A stretch of 64,000 bases of DNA from Liopterus haemorrhoidalis (Eukaryota > Arthropoda > Insecta > Coleoptera > Dytiscidae), in NCBI GenBank assembly GCA_963971575.1, contig OZ020616.1, forward strand, positions 8,603,934-8,667,933, written 5' to 3'. The notes under the pieces were generated by a model, which was not told the origin of the DNA, searched no databases, and worked only from the letters and a program-made list of their open reading frames with translations. Made by a program: the position numbers and the translations under genes. This document shows positions 20,891 to 31,800 of this stretch, piece after piece. Numbering within the stretch: position 1 is the first letter of the stretch; every line of letters starts with the position of its first letter.

Positions 20891-21660
20891 TAAAAATAAA
20901 AAACTAAATTAATTCAAATAATAGATTAAATCATGGCGCATAACTGTAGGCGCTCCGTAGGCTCCTTACACCTTACACCTAAACTCGATTCTCAGCTGTT
21001 TTTTTTTTTTATTATATTTTTAACTTCAAAGGAAAACATATACTACCTTAGCCATAAATACCAAAAATCCATAACGTTGTTAGCCATAATTAATTTTGTG
21101 AAAAACACTAAAAATGCAATATTTTCCAAAAACGCAATCTGATCAAAAAATCCTCTCATACGATTCCGGCTATGATCAATGTATATTACCTATAATTTTT
21201 AGTTCAACCCCTCCGGGTTAAAGAGTGCGAGACAAGGAATTTTTTAGCACATTTTTGGCTAAAATCTTACTACTAATTTTTTTCAACACAAAAAAATCGA
21301 TATTTTTCGAAAAACTAATCTGATCAAAAATTGCTGTTGAACTATTTCGGTTCCTATCTTTGTAAATTATTGAGATTTTTTTCAGATTTTAAGGTCAATC
21401 CCTCTGGGAGATAGGGTGGGGGCAAAAGTTTTTTGACAAGATTTTGGCTGAATACCATAAAAAAAAGATTTTTCAAAAATAAAATGTTTTTATCCACGTT
21501 TTAAGAGGTTTCATATGATGCCCAACTCAAAAAAAATATTGTTTCATTAAATACATATTTGTTTATATTTTTCTTGTGATGTATTTTTTTGAAGTCAGTA
21601 TTTTTCCTATATGCGGGTCAAAGAGTTGTATAAGCATGCCAAATTTCAATTTTTTATGTT

Positions 21661-21812
21661 GCCGCCCGGCGTAGCCTAGTGGCAACACATGTGCTCTGCG
21701 TTGCTGCGAAGTCTCGGGTTCGAATCCCGTTCAGGCATGGAATTTTTGACAAATAAAAATTGTCCTGGCTAATTGCAACAGCAGCAAAGGCCATTAAATT
21801 AAAAAAATCTAT
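21661..21812 (+). mobile_element. tRNA-derived SINE, copy 2
   Basis: A-box gtagcctagtggcaacac, B-box gggttcgaatccc (21716-21728), body tgtcctggctaattgcaaca and gcagcaaaggccattaaatt, A-rich end. Inserted into HINE copy F; tatgt on both sides may be part of the target duplication. Confidence 0.85.
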
Positions 21813-22045
21813 GTGCAGCTGTTTTCCTACAAAATCTACCGTACAGACAGACAGACACATTGTGTTATAAGGGTTTTTTGGTGGCCATACCTACAAAACC
21901 CTAAAAATTAGACAACTTTTGACCGAATTTAACTTTTGGATCAGGAATAACCGTTTTTAGGAAAATTATCGTCAATTTCCAGGTTCTTGTTGTCATTTTG
22001 GGACATTTAAGAAATACATTAGCAGCAATTTTAGCCTTAACAAGT

Positions 22046-22552
22046 TCTGTTTATCGCGTGCAGATACGTTTTTGTTTACTGCTAATAACTCGTCGAAATA
22101 AGGCATTTAAAAATGTATCATGAGCTGCAGAAACGCCACTAAAATTTTATAACAAGCGCCGCCAACGGGACTGTCGCCAATCACTATATTCTAAAATTAC
22201 CTGGTGATTTTTTGAATTAGCAAAACCTACAATCTAGTCAAGTCATGATCATTTCCTGGTTACGGTTGTCTTGTCTTATGAAGCAAAGTAATCTTCTTGA
22301 TTTATAGGAGATGTAAGGTTAAGGATGTGGTCAGCACTACTTCCGGACAATAATCACACCATTACCTCGCAAAGCCAGGTAAGACCCCAGAGTAACTCTA
22401 AGTCAGGGATCTGGGTACTAAAATAAATCCTGGTGATCAGTTTAACGACAAAATTGGGTTGGGTTAATATAGATTTTAGATTACTTTCTAGAACCCACAT
22501 TTAAAAGAATCAGAAAGTTTGTTGTTCAATGAATCTTTTTACTTATATGTTT
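22046..22552. other. No recognisable feature
   Basis: No supported gene. Contains moderately complex DNA without known repeats. Confidence 0.35.
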
Positions 22553-22733
22553 ATATTTTCAGGATTTCGTAGGTATAGTCTCTTGGCCATTACCTGAATC
22601 ATTATACCGCCACTCATGTGTCTGTATGTTCGTAAAGTAGAAATTGCTGATAAATGATTGGATATAGAGAATTGAAATTTGGTATATCCAGAGGTGCAGC
22701 CAAGGGGGGGGCAACGGGCCTGGGCGAATTCTG
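22553..22733. repeat. HINE end fragment and G-run patch
   Basis: tttcaggatttcgtaggta (about 22557) is a HINE 3' subterminal repeat; ccagaggtgcagccaaggggg at about 22690 resembles the edge of an hAT-type element but is too short to classify. Confidence 0.35.
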
Positions 22734-23489
22734 AGTAGCCCAGGTGGTTTAAACTAAAAATCTGAACAAATTCTAAGTAATGTAAATTGGTGTGAACCGG
22801 AATAGTACAACAGGAATTTTTGATCAGATTATGTTTTGCGGAAAATAACGCATTTTTTGTGTTTTTTTGTTGACAATGCATACAGCTTATACTCATATAA
22901 CACGCTGAGTTGTTAAGCGTATGGTGGTCTAGTGGCTTCGTTGCGCGCCAACTACACAGATTTGTTATACACTACACAGGTTCGTTCCTGGCTTGTGGAG
23001 TCAATTTTATTTTTTGTTTATTTTTCATTTTTAATTAATTTGTTATAATTCTAGTTATACTTTAGCAAATTTTGAATTTAATTTTCAAGAGCGTAAATTT
23101 AATAACCAATTGGAATTATATTTTCATTCTATGTGTCATTTATACGCAACCAGAGGGGCGGAGCGTATGATTTAAGACAACCAATGAAAGACATAGGCGC
23201 AATTTTCAAAATCTTAATGAACCTTGTTATATAAAAAAAAATACTACACTTATTTAGAAACCTAAATAATGATATTAGGTATTCGAATTAAAATTAACAA
23301 AAAAATATTTTAACATAAAATTTGTTTTTAAAGCTCTGAGATTAACAGACGATAAATTATTTTAAAAAGATCGTTCATTTTGCCGTGGTTACTACAAAGC
23401 AAAATTTGTCCTACACACTCAGCATGCCGCCTTCACTTATTATATACCTGCGAAACCCTGCAATGTGTGAAAATTCACACTTCACATCA
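22734..23489 (+). mobile_element. HINE-like repeat, copy E (5' truncated)
   Basis: Begins inside the family body (gcccaggtggtttaaactaa), carries the tRNA-like module 22915-23001, and ends with the 3' subterminal repeat, hairpin gtgtgaaaattcacac and ttcacatca. A ~100-base foreign stretch (23331-23435) lies before the 3' end. Confidence 0.7.
22915..23001 (+). other. tRNA-like module inside HINE copy E
   Basis: A-box-like tggtctagtgg (22925-22935) and B-box-like ggttcgttcct (22979-22989), T-rich sequence immediately after. No good cloverleaf. Unlike the modules of A, B and D in sequence. Confidence 0.55.
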
Positions 23490-24373
23490 TTTTTTAGTAC
23501 TACATAATACACTTGTAATTTAAACCATAAATTTCGCGACAAATCGGTTGGAAAGAACTGCTCTGCATCATAACACATTAATAAGTTTCTTCCATAGAAA
23601 ATGTAGGTTTTCAATCTCTTTAGAAGTAGTTCGATATAACCTAACTTTTTTGACAATTAGCGAAGTGGCAACAAGGAAAGTTTTTAAACTGTGACGTCAT
23701 TTCATTGTTATGGTAAATGGACTTTAGTGTGACATGTGTGTCACTTAAACTTAGTGATCGACAAACCAAAGACCAACATCGATTGATCGACACACCAGCG
23801 AACCGACATAATAAACCAATAAACAAAAGTCTTAAAACCTCTATATTTTATTATTAAAATATTTCCATTACAAAACTTTCCCATAGATTACCGTACATAT
23901 GTGAAAGTAAAACGTAATTGAAGTTTTAAAGAGAACTATTTTTCACTTTTTTCATTATTGTTTTTATTGGTTGCGTTTTATCAAGTTATTTCCATGTTAA
24001 AAACACTCAACAAGGTTCTCGTCTCGACTCAAGAGCATTATAATTTCTAATATGATCCGGTAGACTGCGCCAACGTCACTCAAAAGCCACTTTTCTGCTC
24101 TTTTGATACTTGAGATGCAGCGTTTTATTAAAACTGAACAAGCGAAACGAAGCTTAAACGAAATCACTTTTAAAGCTTAAACGAGTTCAGATAAATTAGA
24201 AATCTGCATGTTAGAGATTACATTTTTATTTTCATATATATCGCGTCAAAATTAAATTCGAAAAAAATAGTGAAAGCTGTATAATAACTATAGATACAAA
24301 ACACATACCTATTTCAAAATTTTAAAGCCCTTCAGTGTAGTCACCAACAGTGCCGTAACTAGCTTTTTTCGAG
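23490..24373. other. No recognisable feature
   Basis: AT-rich DNA; short open frames lack known domains. Confidence 0.4.
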
Positions 24374-24375
24374 TA

Positions 24376-25710
24376 CAGTGACTGTATAAAGACAGTGTGG
24401 CCATACGATGGTCTCATTTTCTATTGGTCGAGCTGATATCCGCCATATTTCTTCCAACTTTGTTACAGATTATATATGGTTTACATGTGTTTAGCTTGTG
24501 TTTCAACAGATTTAAGTGATATTTTCAAATAATATACGTATATTTAGACGTTTAATAGTGAATATTGTTGTGTTTGTGATGAGTAATGAGTAATGTAGAT
24601 AATGTAAACTGTGCACATATTTTAAATTGTTACAAATTAAAATTCAAAATAATGAAACGTTTTGTTATGTTTAGGTTTAAAATTGCTGGGAAAAAAGGCT
24701 AAATGAACATAAAAAAACATTATGCCAGTAAATCAATGGATAGTTTCACAATTATAAGAAGTATTTACTTTCATTAATTTTAATGTTATTCCATGCTGAT
24801 TTCATTTTATTTTTCACCTGATCATAATTTTAGTTGAATAAATGCATAATTGATAATATATACATCAGTTTTGTTTATTAATATACCATTTATACCATGA
24901 GTTCAAAAAGAAATTGCATAAGGGTTGGCTATGGAAAATAAAAGTAATGTCAACAGAAAGCTTTAGAATTAATTTACTGTCTGAATTAATTTAATCACTC
25001 TTGTTGTCATAAGTTATTTATTGTTACATAAAGTTTGTAGTATACATTATTTTATTTTTCCATAGCCAACTCTTATGAAACTTCTTTTTGAACTCAGGGT
25101 ATATAACATGTTCTGCTTATTCTTTTTTAATATGAAAATATTCTATTTTTTTTATATATATAAACATGCGTTTTCCCAAAAATTAGAGAAATGTTGGGTT
25201 CTCTAATTTTTATAGAACCTTATCATCATTTTTTCCCTATCTTTTTATTCTAATTCTAATGTCCTGTTTGAACTTGTTTTCTTAAATTTAAAATATTCAA
25301 ATTAAAATGTATCTCCCGTTTTTATAAAAAAAATGTTTTAGTTTTTATAGGTCCTCAAATAAAATGATAAAATAATAAAAACATATCTCTTTTATTTCCT
25401 TTCATGTCATTTTTTAAGAATTTTTTTCATTTGTTTTCTTTTTATGTTGCAAACATTTCAAAAAAATACCTTCATCGGTAGGCAATTTTAATATTTATCT
25501 TAATAAATGTTGAATCATATACATGTTTTTTCTTAACAATAAATTGATATTCACATATATATAAACATAAATACGTAAAACTATTAAAAATTTAAGAACT
25601 ATTATAATATATTAGGATATATTAACATTTATTCCATATAACCCAATACAAATCTGGAATAAACATGGCGGCTACAGTTCATATGCCACACTGTCTTTAT
25701 ACAGTCACTG
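24376..25710. mobile_element. TA-flanked non-coding DNA transposon
   Basis: Terminal inverted repeats cagtgactgtataaagacag followed by tgtggc, TA at 24374-24375 and 25711-25712. Length 1335 bp, no coding remnant. The TA target and termini suggest a Tc1/mariner/pogo-type non-autonomous element. Contains a nested MITE at 24893-25101. Confidence 0.8.
24893..25101. mobile_element. Nested TA-flanked MITE
   Basis: Arms of about 45 bases: left taccatgagttcaaaaagaa, then gttggctatggaaaa; right is the inverted equivalent ending gaactcagggta. TA on both sides. About 209 bp. Confidence 0.75.
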
Positions 25711-25713
25711 TAT

Positions 25714-26344
25714 TGTCACAATTATGATATAATTGTGTGCTAATGTCCCAATTCCTTGAGCGGCCATTAGGTCGTGTAGGTCGCGGTTGCTGACTTGCGG
25801 TTTTGGGAATTAAAGAATGTGCAAAGTGTTGAGTATTTGTCACCGTAAGTTTTGAACTACTTTATAATGTGTTGATAAACATTATTCAATTGTGCCGACT
25901 ATGGTCTTTAATTGCTGCCAACAATTACACAAATGAATAATGTTTCCAAAACAATTGAGGTAGGACTTGACGTCATAGTGTCCTGGTTAACAGTTATAAA
26001 ATGGTCTTAGGTAATAGAGTCGGGAGTCAATTATTCATTCAATCTGTTAGTGATTCATTCGACCATTTGTTGTGAGCACGCTACCCGAGGACCAGCCCAG
26101 CTGTCAAGTCACCAACCCGAGATGTGAGTGCCGTCTACAGGGCTTCTCCACGTGTCCGCCTCGTGCGGATACATGGTGTGGTTCGACCGATCCTGGAGAA
26201 GCCGGGGCAAGAACGGGACTGACATCAGCCGCTAACCGTCAACACAGCAGCCATTCTGACAATTAATTATATTGTATTGTAATATTGTTATAATATAATA
26301 AATTTTGTAGAAAAGATGTCCGTTCTTAAATCCACCCCGTGACA
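25714..26344 (+). mobile_element. Solo-like 5' LTR of a retrotransposon
   Basis: Begins TGTCAC and ends GTGACA, a 6-base terminal inverted repeat with canonical TG..CA. Length 631 bp. Contains a TATA-like ttataaaatgg at about 25997 and poly(A) signal aataaa near 26299. Followed at once by a primer-binding site. The internal region and 3' LTR are absent, because the LINE 1 tail begins about 50 bases later. Clade (Gypsy or other) cannot be decided. Confidence 0.75.
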
Positions 26345-26348
26345 AGTA

Positions 26349-26373
26349 TGGTGGAGGCGCCGGGTACGAGCCC
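26349..26373 (+). other. tRNA primer-binding site
   Basis: tggtggaggcgccgggtacg plus agccc: TGG complements the CCA end, and the rest matches a tRNA acceptor/T-arm 3' half. The tRNA species is uncertain; tRNA-Ala is my closest guess. Confidence 0.65.
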
Positions 26374-26629
26374 TGGACAAGTCTCTATATTTGGGCCTAT
26401 CTATTTATTTATTTATTTATTTCAAAGGCTGCGCAACAGAACAAATCCTTGGAGTGGGATGTTCCAATACAGCGCAACACAGCAAAAAATACAAAAAATT
26501 TGATTGTGCCTTACATACTAACTTAAGTAAAAACAAAATTTTCTGCAAGTATTGCTCGACATTTCCTTTTGCATGACATTAAGCTACAACTAAATATGTT
26601 TACCTGCTGACTGAATTTATTTGTGACAT

Positions 26630-26800
26630 TTAAGATTCTATGAATTGTATGGTGAATTTGTAATAATTACAACGATTATATCTATAATTTAGTCTGTTAA
26701 GGAATTGTTTTTGAACATTTTCTATGTGGTCAATAGAAATATTATATTGAGGGCTCCATATTGTATTGGCATATTCCAGATGACTCCTGACTAAACTATT
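26630..26800 (-). pseudogene. LINE 1 RT thumb, C-terminal part
   Basis: Reads LYNSLVRSHLEYANTIWSPQ and then IDHIENVQKQFLNRLNYRYN, the post-catalytic thumb region of Jockey/CR1-like reverse transcriptases. It continues the frame that stops at 29325 on the other side of the mariner insertion. Confidence 0.85.
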
Positions 26801-26856
26801 ATACAACACTTCACTCAATAAGTCTCCGGTCTGACATATATATGGCAACACTATTG

Positions 26857-28145
26857 ATATTTAGTATTTAGTATTTAGTATTTATTTAGTAGCTGGGATA
26901 CAGATTTGGATACAAATATAGTACATAACTACGTTAAAAAGAGAACAATAATAATGCAATGATTTACATTGATTTACATAGATCACATAAAATTCATAAG
27001 CTCATTCTTATTACAATGGATAAATTCCCCAACACTGTAAAAAGCTTTGTGTAACAGAAAAGTTTTCAAACATTTTTTAAACTGATTTTTTTTCAGTTCT
27101 CTAACTGCAATTGGTAACATATTAAACATTTTTGGGCCTATATAGCTAGGTGTATTGCTAGTAACATTATATTTAATTTTAGGTAATCTAATATTAGCAT
27201 GACCTCTGGTATTATAGCTATGAACCATATTACATGTGGTAAATGCACTAACGTTTTCTTTAGTGAGGATTAAAACATTAAGCAGATATAATGATGGAAA
27301 AGTTAGGATGTTACATTTCATAAATAAATTTTTGCAGTGACTTCTAGGTTTTACTTTACATAGAGAACGTATAGCTTTTTTCTGTAGTTTAAAAATTCTT
27401 GGGGATTCAACCGAGTTTCCCCACATAGCAATACCGTAGGATAAAACAGACTCAATGTGAGCATGATAAACTAACTTAGCTACACTGAAAGAAACATGAT
27501 AAACTAGTCTGTTTAACATAAATAAATTAGAGTGTAGCTTACCAGCTATATAGTTCACATGTTCCTTCCAGTTAAGCTGGCTATCAAGTTGGAAGCCCAA
27601 GAATTTAACGGAGTTACATTTATAGTTGTCATTGTTACTGATATGTCTGTTGTAACTAAACACCATTTTATTAGTTTTATCTGCATTTAAGGACAAATTA
27701 TTACAGTTGAACCATATAGTTGCTTCATTTACCGTTCTAGTAATTAATGTGTCAACTTCTTCTTGAGATACCCCTACATTCACGAAGGTAGAATCATCCG
27801 CAAACAGAATTGATAGAGCATTAACATTACGAGGCAGATCGTTATTGTAAATCAAAAACAATAAAGGTCCAAGGACAGAACCTTGCGGTATACCTTCTTT
27901 TATATCAAGCAATTCAGATTTAACGGAGTTATAGATAACACATTGCTTTCTTCCAGCTAAGTAACTTTCAAGTAAGTTTAAACAGTTACCTCTGATACCA
28001 TATAAGTATAACTTTTGGCGTAAGATATCATGGGACACACAATCAAAGGCTTTAGATAAGTCACAAAAAACTGCAGCATTATGTTGCATCGGCCATTTGA
28101 TAGACCCATATGATTTCTGGATAGTACCAACCTTCACACGATACG
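26857..28145 (-). mobile_element. LINE 2 (non-LTR), 5' truncated
   Basis: Minus strand, with a short ATTTAGT-type tail at 26857-26890 and a 5' edge within about 28138-28150. One long uninterrupted RT frame. Inserted in the 5' region of the mariner. Confidence 0.85.
26983..28137 (-). pseudogene. LINE 2 reverse transcriptase, C-terminal 384 codons
   Basis: Copies LINE RNA into DNA at the target. Motifs in order: AVFCDLSKAFDCVSHDIL (about residues 22-39), GIPQGSVLGPLLFLIYNNDL (about 82-101), SILFADDSTFV with the catalytic FADD (about 110), NLSLNADKTNKMVFS and VKFLGFQLD, then the thumb and a C-terminal NTRGH...FNMLP segment found in Jockey-superfamily elements. No stop or frameshift across 384 codons, so this is the best-preserved polymerase in the window. 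The endonuclease and first RT motifs are lost by 5' truncation, as is usual for LINE copies. Confidence 0.9.
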
Positions 28146-28149
28146 TGTG

Positions 28150-29290
28150 AAAATTTCATGACATTCTGACCATTAGTTTAGAGGTTACAGTGGTTTTAGT
28201 GACTCCAGTTGTAATTTTCAAAAAAATTGATAAAAAAGAATATTGTGTGTTGATTAAACATTGTTTTTTTTTATGGGAAAAAAATACTGTTGAAGCCAAA
28301 CAGTGGCTTGATAAGCGTTATAGAGACTCTGCACCAGGCAAATCAACTATTACTGATTGGTATGCTGAATTTAAACGCTGTCGTATAAACACCGATGATG
28401 CTGAAAGCTCTGGTCGCCCAAAATCGGCAGTTGTTCCGGAAAACATAAAAAATGTCCACAAAATAGTTTTGAAAGAACGTAAAGTGAAGTTGCGTGAGAT
28501 AGCTTACACCTTAAAAATATCAGAAGGTAATGTGTTTACAATTTTATACGAAAATTTGAGCATGCGTAAATTGCTTTCGAAGTGGGTGCTGCGTTCGCAT
28601 ACATCGGATCAAAAACAACAACGCGTCGACGATTCAGAGCGCTGTTTGGAGCCGTTCAACGGATATAAAAAGGATTTCTTGTGTCGGTATGTGACAATGG
28701 ATGAATCATGGATCCACTACTACTCACCTGAATCAAAAAGATCGTCAGCTGAGTGGACAACAGTCGGTGAAGGTTGTCCCACGCGACCAAAAACTCAAAA
28801 GTCAGCTGGCAAGGTTATGGCATCCGTATTTTGGGACGCGCATGGTATTTTGTTTATTGACTATCTTGAGAAAGGTAAAACTATCAATAGCGAATACTAC
28901 ATGGCATTATTGAATCGATTGAGTGTAGTAATCAAGAAAAAACGGCTTCACATTCAAAAGAAAACAGTGCTCTTTCACCAAGGCAACGCCTTGTGTCACA
29001 AGTTAATGAAAACGATGGTTAAATTGAATTAATTACGGTTCGAATTGCTTCCTCACCCACCGTACTCTCCAGATCTGGCCCCCAGCGAATACTGGCTTTT
29101 TGCAGACCTCAAAAAGATACTCCAGGGAAACTAATTTGACCCAAATGAAGAAGTGATTGCCGAAACCGAGGCCTATTTTGTGGGCAAAGACAAATCGTTC
29201 TACAAAGAAGGCATCGAAAAGTGAGAGGAGCGTTGGAATGAATGTATCACTCTTGAAGGAGAGTATGTTGATGAAAAATGTTTTTCTTAG
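28150..29290 (+). pseudogene. mariner transposase with mutated DDD triad
   Basis: Frame opens near 28190; a real start Met near IDKKEYCVLIKH is not preserved. HTH region with CRINTDDAESSGRPKS and VKLREIAYTLKISEGNV. Catalytic triad: first Asp kept in VTMDESWIHYYSPES; second Asp replaced by Gly in LFHQGNALCHK (family HQDN); third replaced by Glu in PDLAPSEYW (usually D). Spacing is still 34. In-frame stops: 29030-29032 (was Glu), after LQGN, and after GIEK. Motifs GKVMASVFWDAHGILFIDYL and EKGKTINSEYY are typical of the mauritiana/SETMAR-like group. Non-functional. Confidence 0.9.
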
Positions 29291-29600
29291 TTAGACCGGA
29301 GACGTATTGTGCGACGTGGTAGTAGTATTAAAGTTGAAGGGGATTTTAAATCTCTAGAATCTCTAAAAATAAATCTTAAATTCTTTAGAGCTTTTTGCAC
29401 CATATTATAAATATAGTTTCCAAAACTTAATTTAGAATCTAGTAGAATACCTAGGTCTTTGATTACACTAACCTGCTTTAATTTAGTATCGTGTAAACGA
29501 AAGTCAAACGTAAAACGATTTCTACTGAAGGTAATAGTTTTACATTTATCTGTGTTCAGTGATATTTTGTTGATAACGCAGTATTCACCAATCTATGGAG

Positions 29601-29977
29601 CAGTGGCGCCAGAAATTTTTCTTGGGGGGGGGGGGCGTTAGATAAAAAAAGGTCCTCATTTGTAAAATACAAGTGGTGAGCAAAATAAAAAGGTCCTCAC
29701 TTGTAAAATGTAAGTGATGAGCAAAAAAAAAGGTCCTCACTAGTAAAATCCAAGCGATGAGCAAAAACAAAAAGGTCCTCACTAGTAAAATCCAAGTGAT
29801 GAGCAAAAACAAAAAGGTCCTCACTAGTAAATTACAAGTGATGAGCAAAAAAAATGTCCTCATCTTACTTTTAAATCCATATCTATATATTTACCAAAGA
29901 TCATAATGCAAAAAAAAATTGGTATTTCCATCCTTGGGGGGGGGGCGGTTCCCTGCCCCCCCCTGGGTGCGCCACTG
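29601..29977. mobile_element. hAT-type MITE with minisatellite core
   Basis: 8-bp target duplication ctatggag (29593-29600, 29978-29985), termini cagtggcgccag / cagtggcgcacccag. Length 377 bp. Homopolymer runs of G and C flank a core of about 5.5 tandem units of ~42 bp (29647-29870). Inserted into LINE 1. Open frames inside come from the repeat units and are not genes. Confidence 0.92.
29647..29870. repeat. ~42 bp tandem repeat
   Basis: Units share aaaaggtcctcac and agtgatgagcaaaaa. The same minisatellite occurs in a different MITE at 62248-62490. Confidence 0.9.
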
Positions 29978-30427
29978 CTATGGAGGTCCTTCTGAAGCTC
30001 TAAACAGTGGTCTACTTGTATTGCATTTGTATATTTTTAAATCATCAGCGTACAACAGGTATTGAGATTGGTGAAAACAGCTGTTTATATCATTGATTTA
30101 TATCATGTTTATTTATATCATGTTTATAATATTGAAAAAAGCAATGGGTCAATATGAGAATCCTGTGGTACTCCCGAGGTTACAGGTACTACTGATGATT
30201 TATAATTATTTATCGCCACGAATTGACTTCTGTTCAGATAAGATTCTAACCAACAAGTTACCGCAGATACCGAACTTCTCAAGCTTCAAAAGCGTGGGAT
30301 GATGGACCTTATCAAATGCTTTCGAAAAGTCCGTATATACAGCGGAAACTTGCTGTCAGCGATCAAGTGAGTCATTGATGAATTGTACGTAAGGTACCAA
30401 ATTTGTAAGAACAGATCTGCCGCATCT

Positions 30428-30961
30428 AACAGATTTTTTTTTTACAAAATAAAAATTTTATAAAAAACTTAAGATCCAATATTGTGTAACACTAATTTCC
30501 AATGTTGGATAAGCGTTAAATTTCAAACCATGGTATAAAAAGTATCAAGTTCAAACGTCAAGGATCGCATCTGTTTGTAAAAGTTCATAAACTGCAGTGG
30601 AAGATAAATTATTGAGTAGATCCCTCATTTAAATCGTCTATAACTAAAATTTCCTAAGTCTATAATACCTCCATAGAAGGAAGTTTGATGGCCATTGTCT
30701 TAAGTTAAGAAAGGCTTACAAAGCAAATGTTAAGAAGTAAAATCCTGGCTTACCATAACGATCTTTATGGACGTCAAAAGTTTTAAGACGGAAGGCTTAA
30801 CCACGGACGATCAAGCATAGATAGTATCATTTGTTAGCTTTTAGAATAGTTGATTGAATTTTCTGAAACTGTCAGGTCACACTCACACAAGTATAATAAA
30901 TAAATGGCCCACAGCGGTGCATATACACTCACATTGATTGTTACCAGAACTATTAAAACAA
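30428..30961. other. No recognisable feature
   Basis: AT-rich DNA; nothing recognised. Confidence 0.4.
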
Positions 30962-31127
30962 TACACGCGGCCCTTGACTTTCGCACATAATTGGTTCCTG
31001 AAAGTGTGTGCGAATGTTGAATGTTCGAAAGTAGAGGGATATAAAAAAAAAACTTCAAAAATTTGATTTTAAAATATGTATGTATTTATTCTTCAATAAT
31101 AGGGACATATTACATATTTAAAATATA

Positions 31128-31800
31128 CGAGGTCTGTTCAAAAAGTATCGCGAATTTTTTGTCCTCTTCAAAGTAATCCCCACCAGATATTATACACTTG
31201 TGCCAACGTTTTTTCCAATCCTCGAAGCACTTGAAAATATCATTTTTTTGTGATCTTGTTCAGCTCCTCCTTCGATGCCGTTTTTATCTCCTCACTCGTA
31301 GCGTAGCATCGTTCTTCCATGGGCCTATCCAGTTTCGAGAACAAGAAAAAGTCACAGGGGGCCAGATCTGAGGAATACGGTGGCTGCGGCATTATTAGTG
31401 TGTTGTTTTTGGCCAAAAATTCGCGCACAAGCAACGATGTGTGGGCAGGAATTTCGCGGCGACCCGTCTCATGCCCAAATCATTGGTAAAAATCGAATGG
31501 CATGAGCCAATCGATATTGGATCGTGCAACTTCTTTAACGGTGATTTGACGATTGGCCAATACTATTTTCTTCACTTCATCAATGTTTTCGTCTGTTGTT
31601 GACGTGCTCGGGCGTCCGGCACGCTCTTCGTCGTTCACATCTTCTCGGCCCTCTAAGAACATTTTGTACCACCGATAAACGTTGCTTCAGTCCAAGGTAG
31701 CTTCAGCATTTACCACAGTCAACATTCGGAATGCGTCCGCGCACTTAATTTTGTTTTTCACACAAAATTTGATACAGATTCTTTGACCCATTTTTGAATC
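31128..31800 (-). mobile_element. mariner fragment, internal deletion, one TIR
   Basis: Left end cgaggtctgttcaaaaagta preceded by TA. The expected inverted right end is missing; the copy stops shortly upstream of the start codon at 31791. Different family from the mariners at 4371 and 8699. Confidence 0.8.
31240..31791 (-). pseudogene. mariner transposase remnant
   Basis: Start MGQRICIKFCVKNKIKCADA at 31791. HTH region GREDVNDEERAGRPSTSTTD and VKKIVLANRQITVKEVARS, then a jump by internal deletion to the C-terminal part (IPAHTSLLVREFLAKNNT, PYSSDLAPCDFFLFSKL) that keeps the third catalytic Asp. The first two catalytic motifs are lost. A stop sits in the N-terminus (LDW codon turned stop, about 31688). 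Confidence 0.8.

Larger units (their letters stand above)
19262..21908 (-). mobile_element. HINE-like repeat, copy F, with nested insertions
   Basis: Minus-strand 5' end at 21890-21908 (ctaaaaa / ctacaaaacc), body 21080-21650, 3' hairpin gtgtgaattttcacat at 19269. Interrupted by a TA-flanked Tc1-like element (19318-20280), a LINE fragment (20505-20890) and a SINE (21661-21812). Second subfamily: no tRNA-like module. Confidence 0.65.
26804..29319 (+). mobile_element. mariner element interrupted by LINE 2
   Basis: TA at 26802-26803 and 29320-29321. Inverted ends caacacttcactcaataagt / ccacgtcgcacaatacgtct, both continuing ctccggtct. The transposase reads plus. Between the 5' end (26804-26856) and the transposase lies LINE 2, so the mariner was hit by LINE 2 after it had inserted into LINE 1. 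Confidence 0.85.
29325..30400 (-). pseudogene. LINE 1 RT, N-terminal and palm remnant
   Basis: Minus strand from about 30390: VSAVYTDFSKAFDKVHH, FGICGNLLVRIL, then a PQDSHIDPLLF motif and LLYADDLKIYK with the catalytic YADD near 30050. After the hAT MITE the frame resumes as VINKISLNTDKCKTITFSRN and RFIFRDSRDLK up to ...TLILL at 29325. Small duplications (catgatataaat) and frameshifts lie around 30100. Confidence 0.8.
26397..30427 (-). mobile_element. LINE 1 (non-LTR), split by nested insertions
   Basis: Minus strand, 5' truncated near 30427, with an ATTT-type tail at 26400-26425. Pieces of RT: 30390-29990, 29590-29325 and 26800-26630. The parts are separated by an hAT MITE (29601-29977) and a mariner (26804-29319) that itself contains LINE 2. 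Removing the mariner and one TA restores the reading frame across ...TLILL/YNSLVRSHLEY. Confidence 0.85.

Noticed and set aside
26072..26266. 64-residue GC-rich ORF
   Set aside because: Lies within the LTR and has no domain; GC-rich LTR leader sequence explains it.
28190..29032. A host SETMAR-like gene
   Set aside because: Flanked by mariner ends and TA, has stops and lost catalytic residues, no SET domain nearby.
29585..29863. 92-residue protein with LLVRTFLFLL repeats
   Set aside because: Also a minisatellite translation within a MITE.
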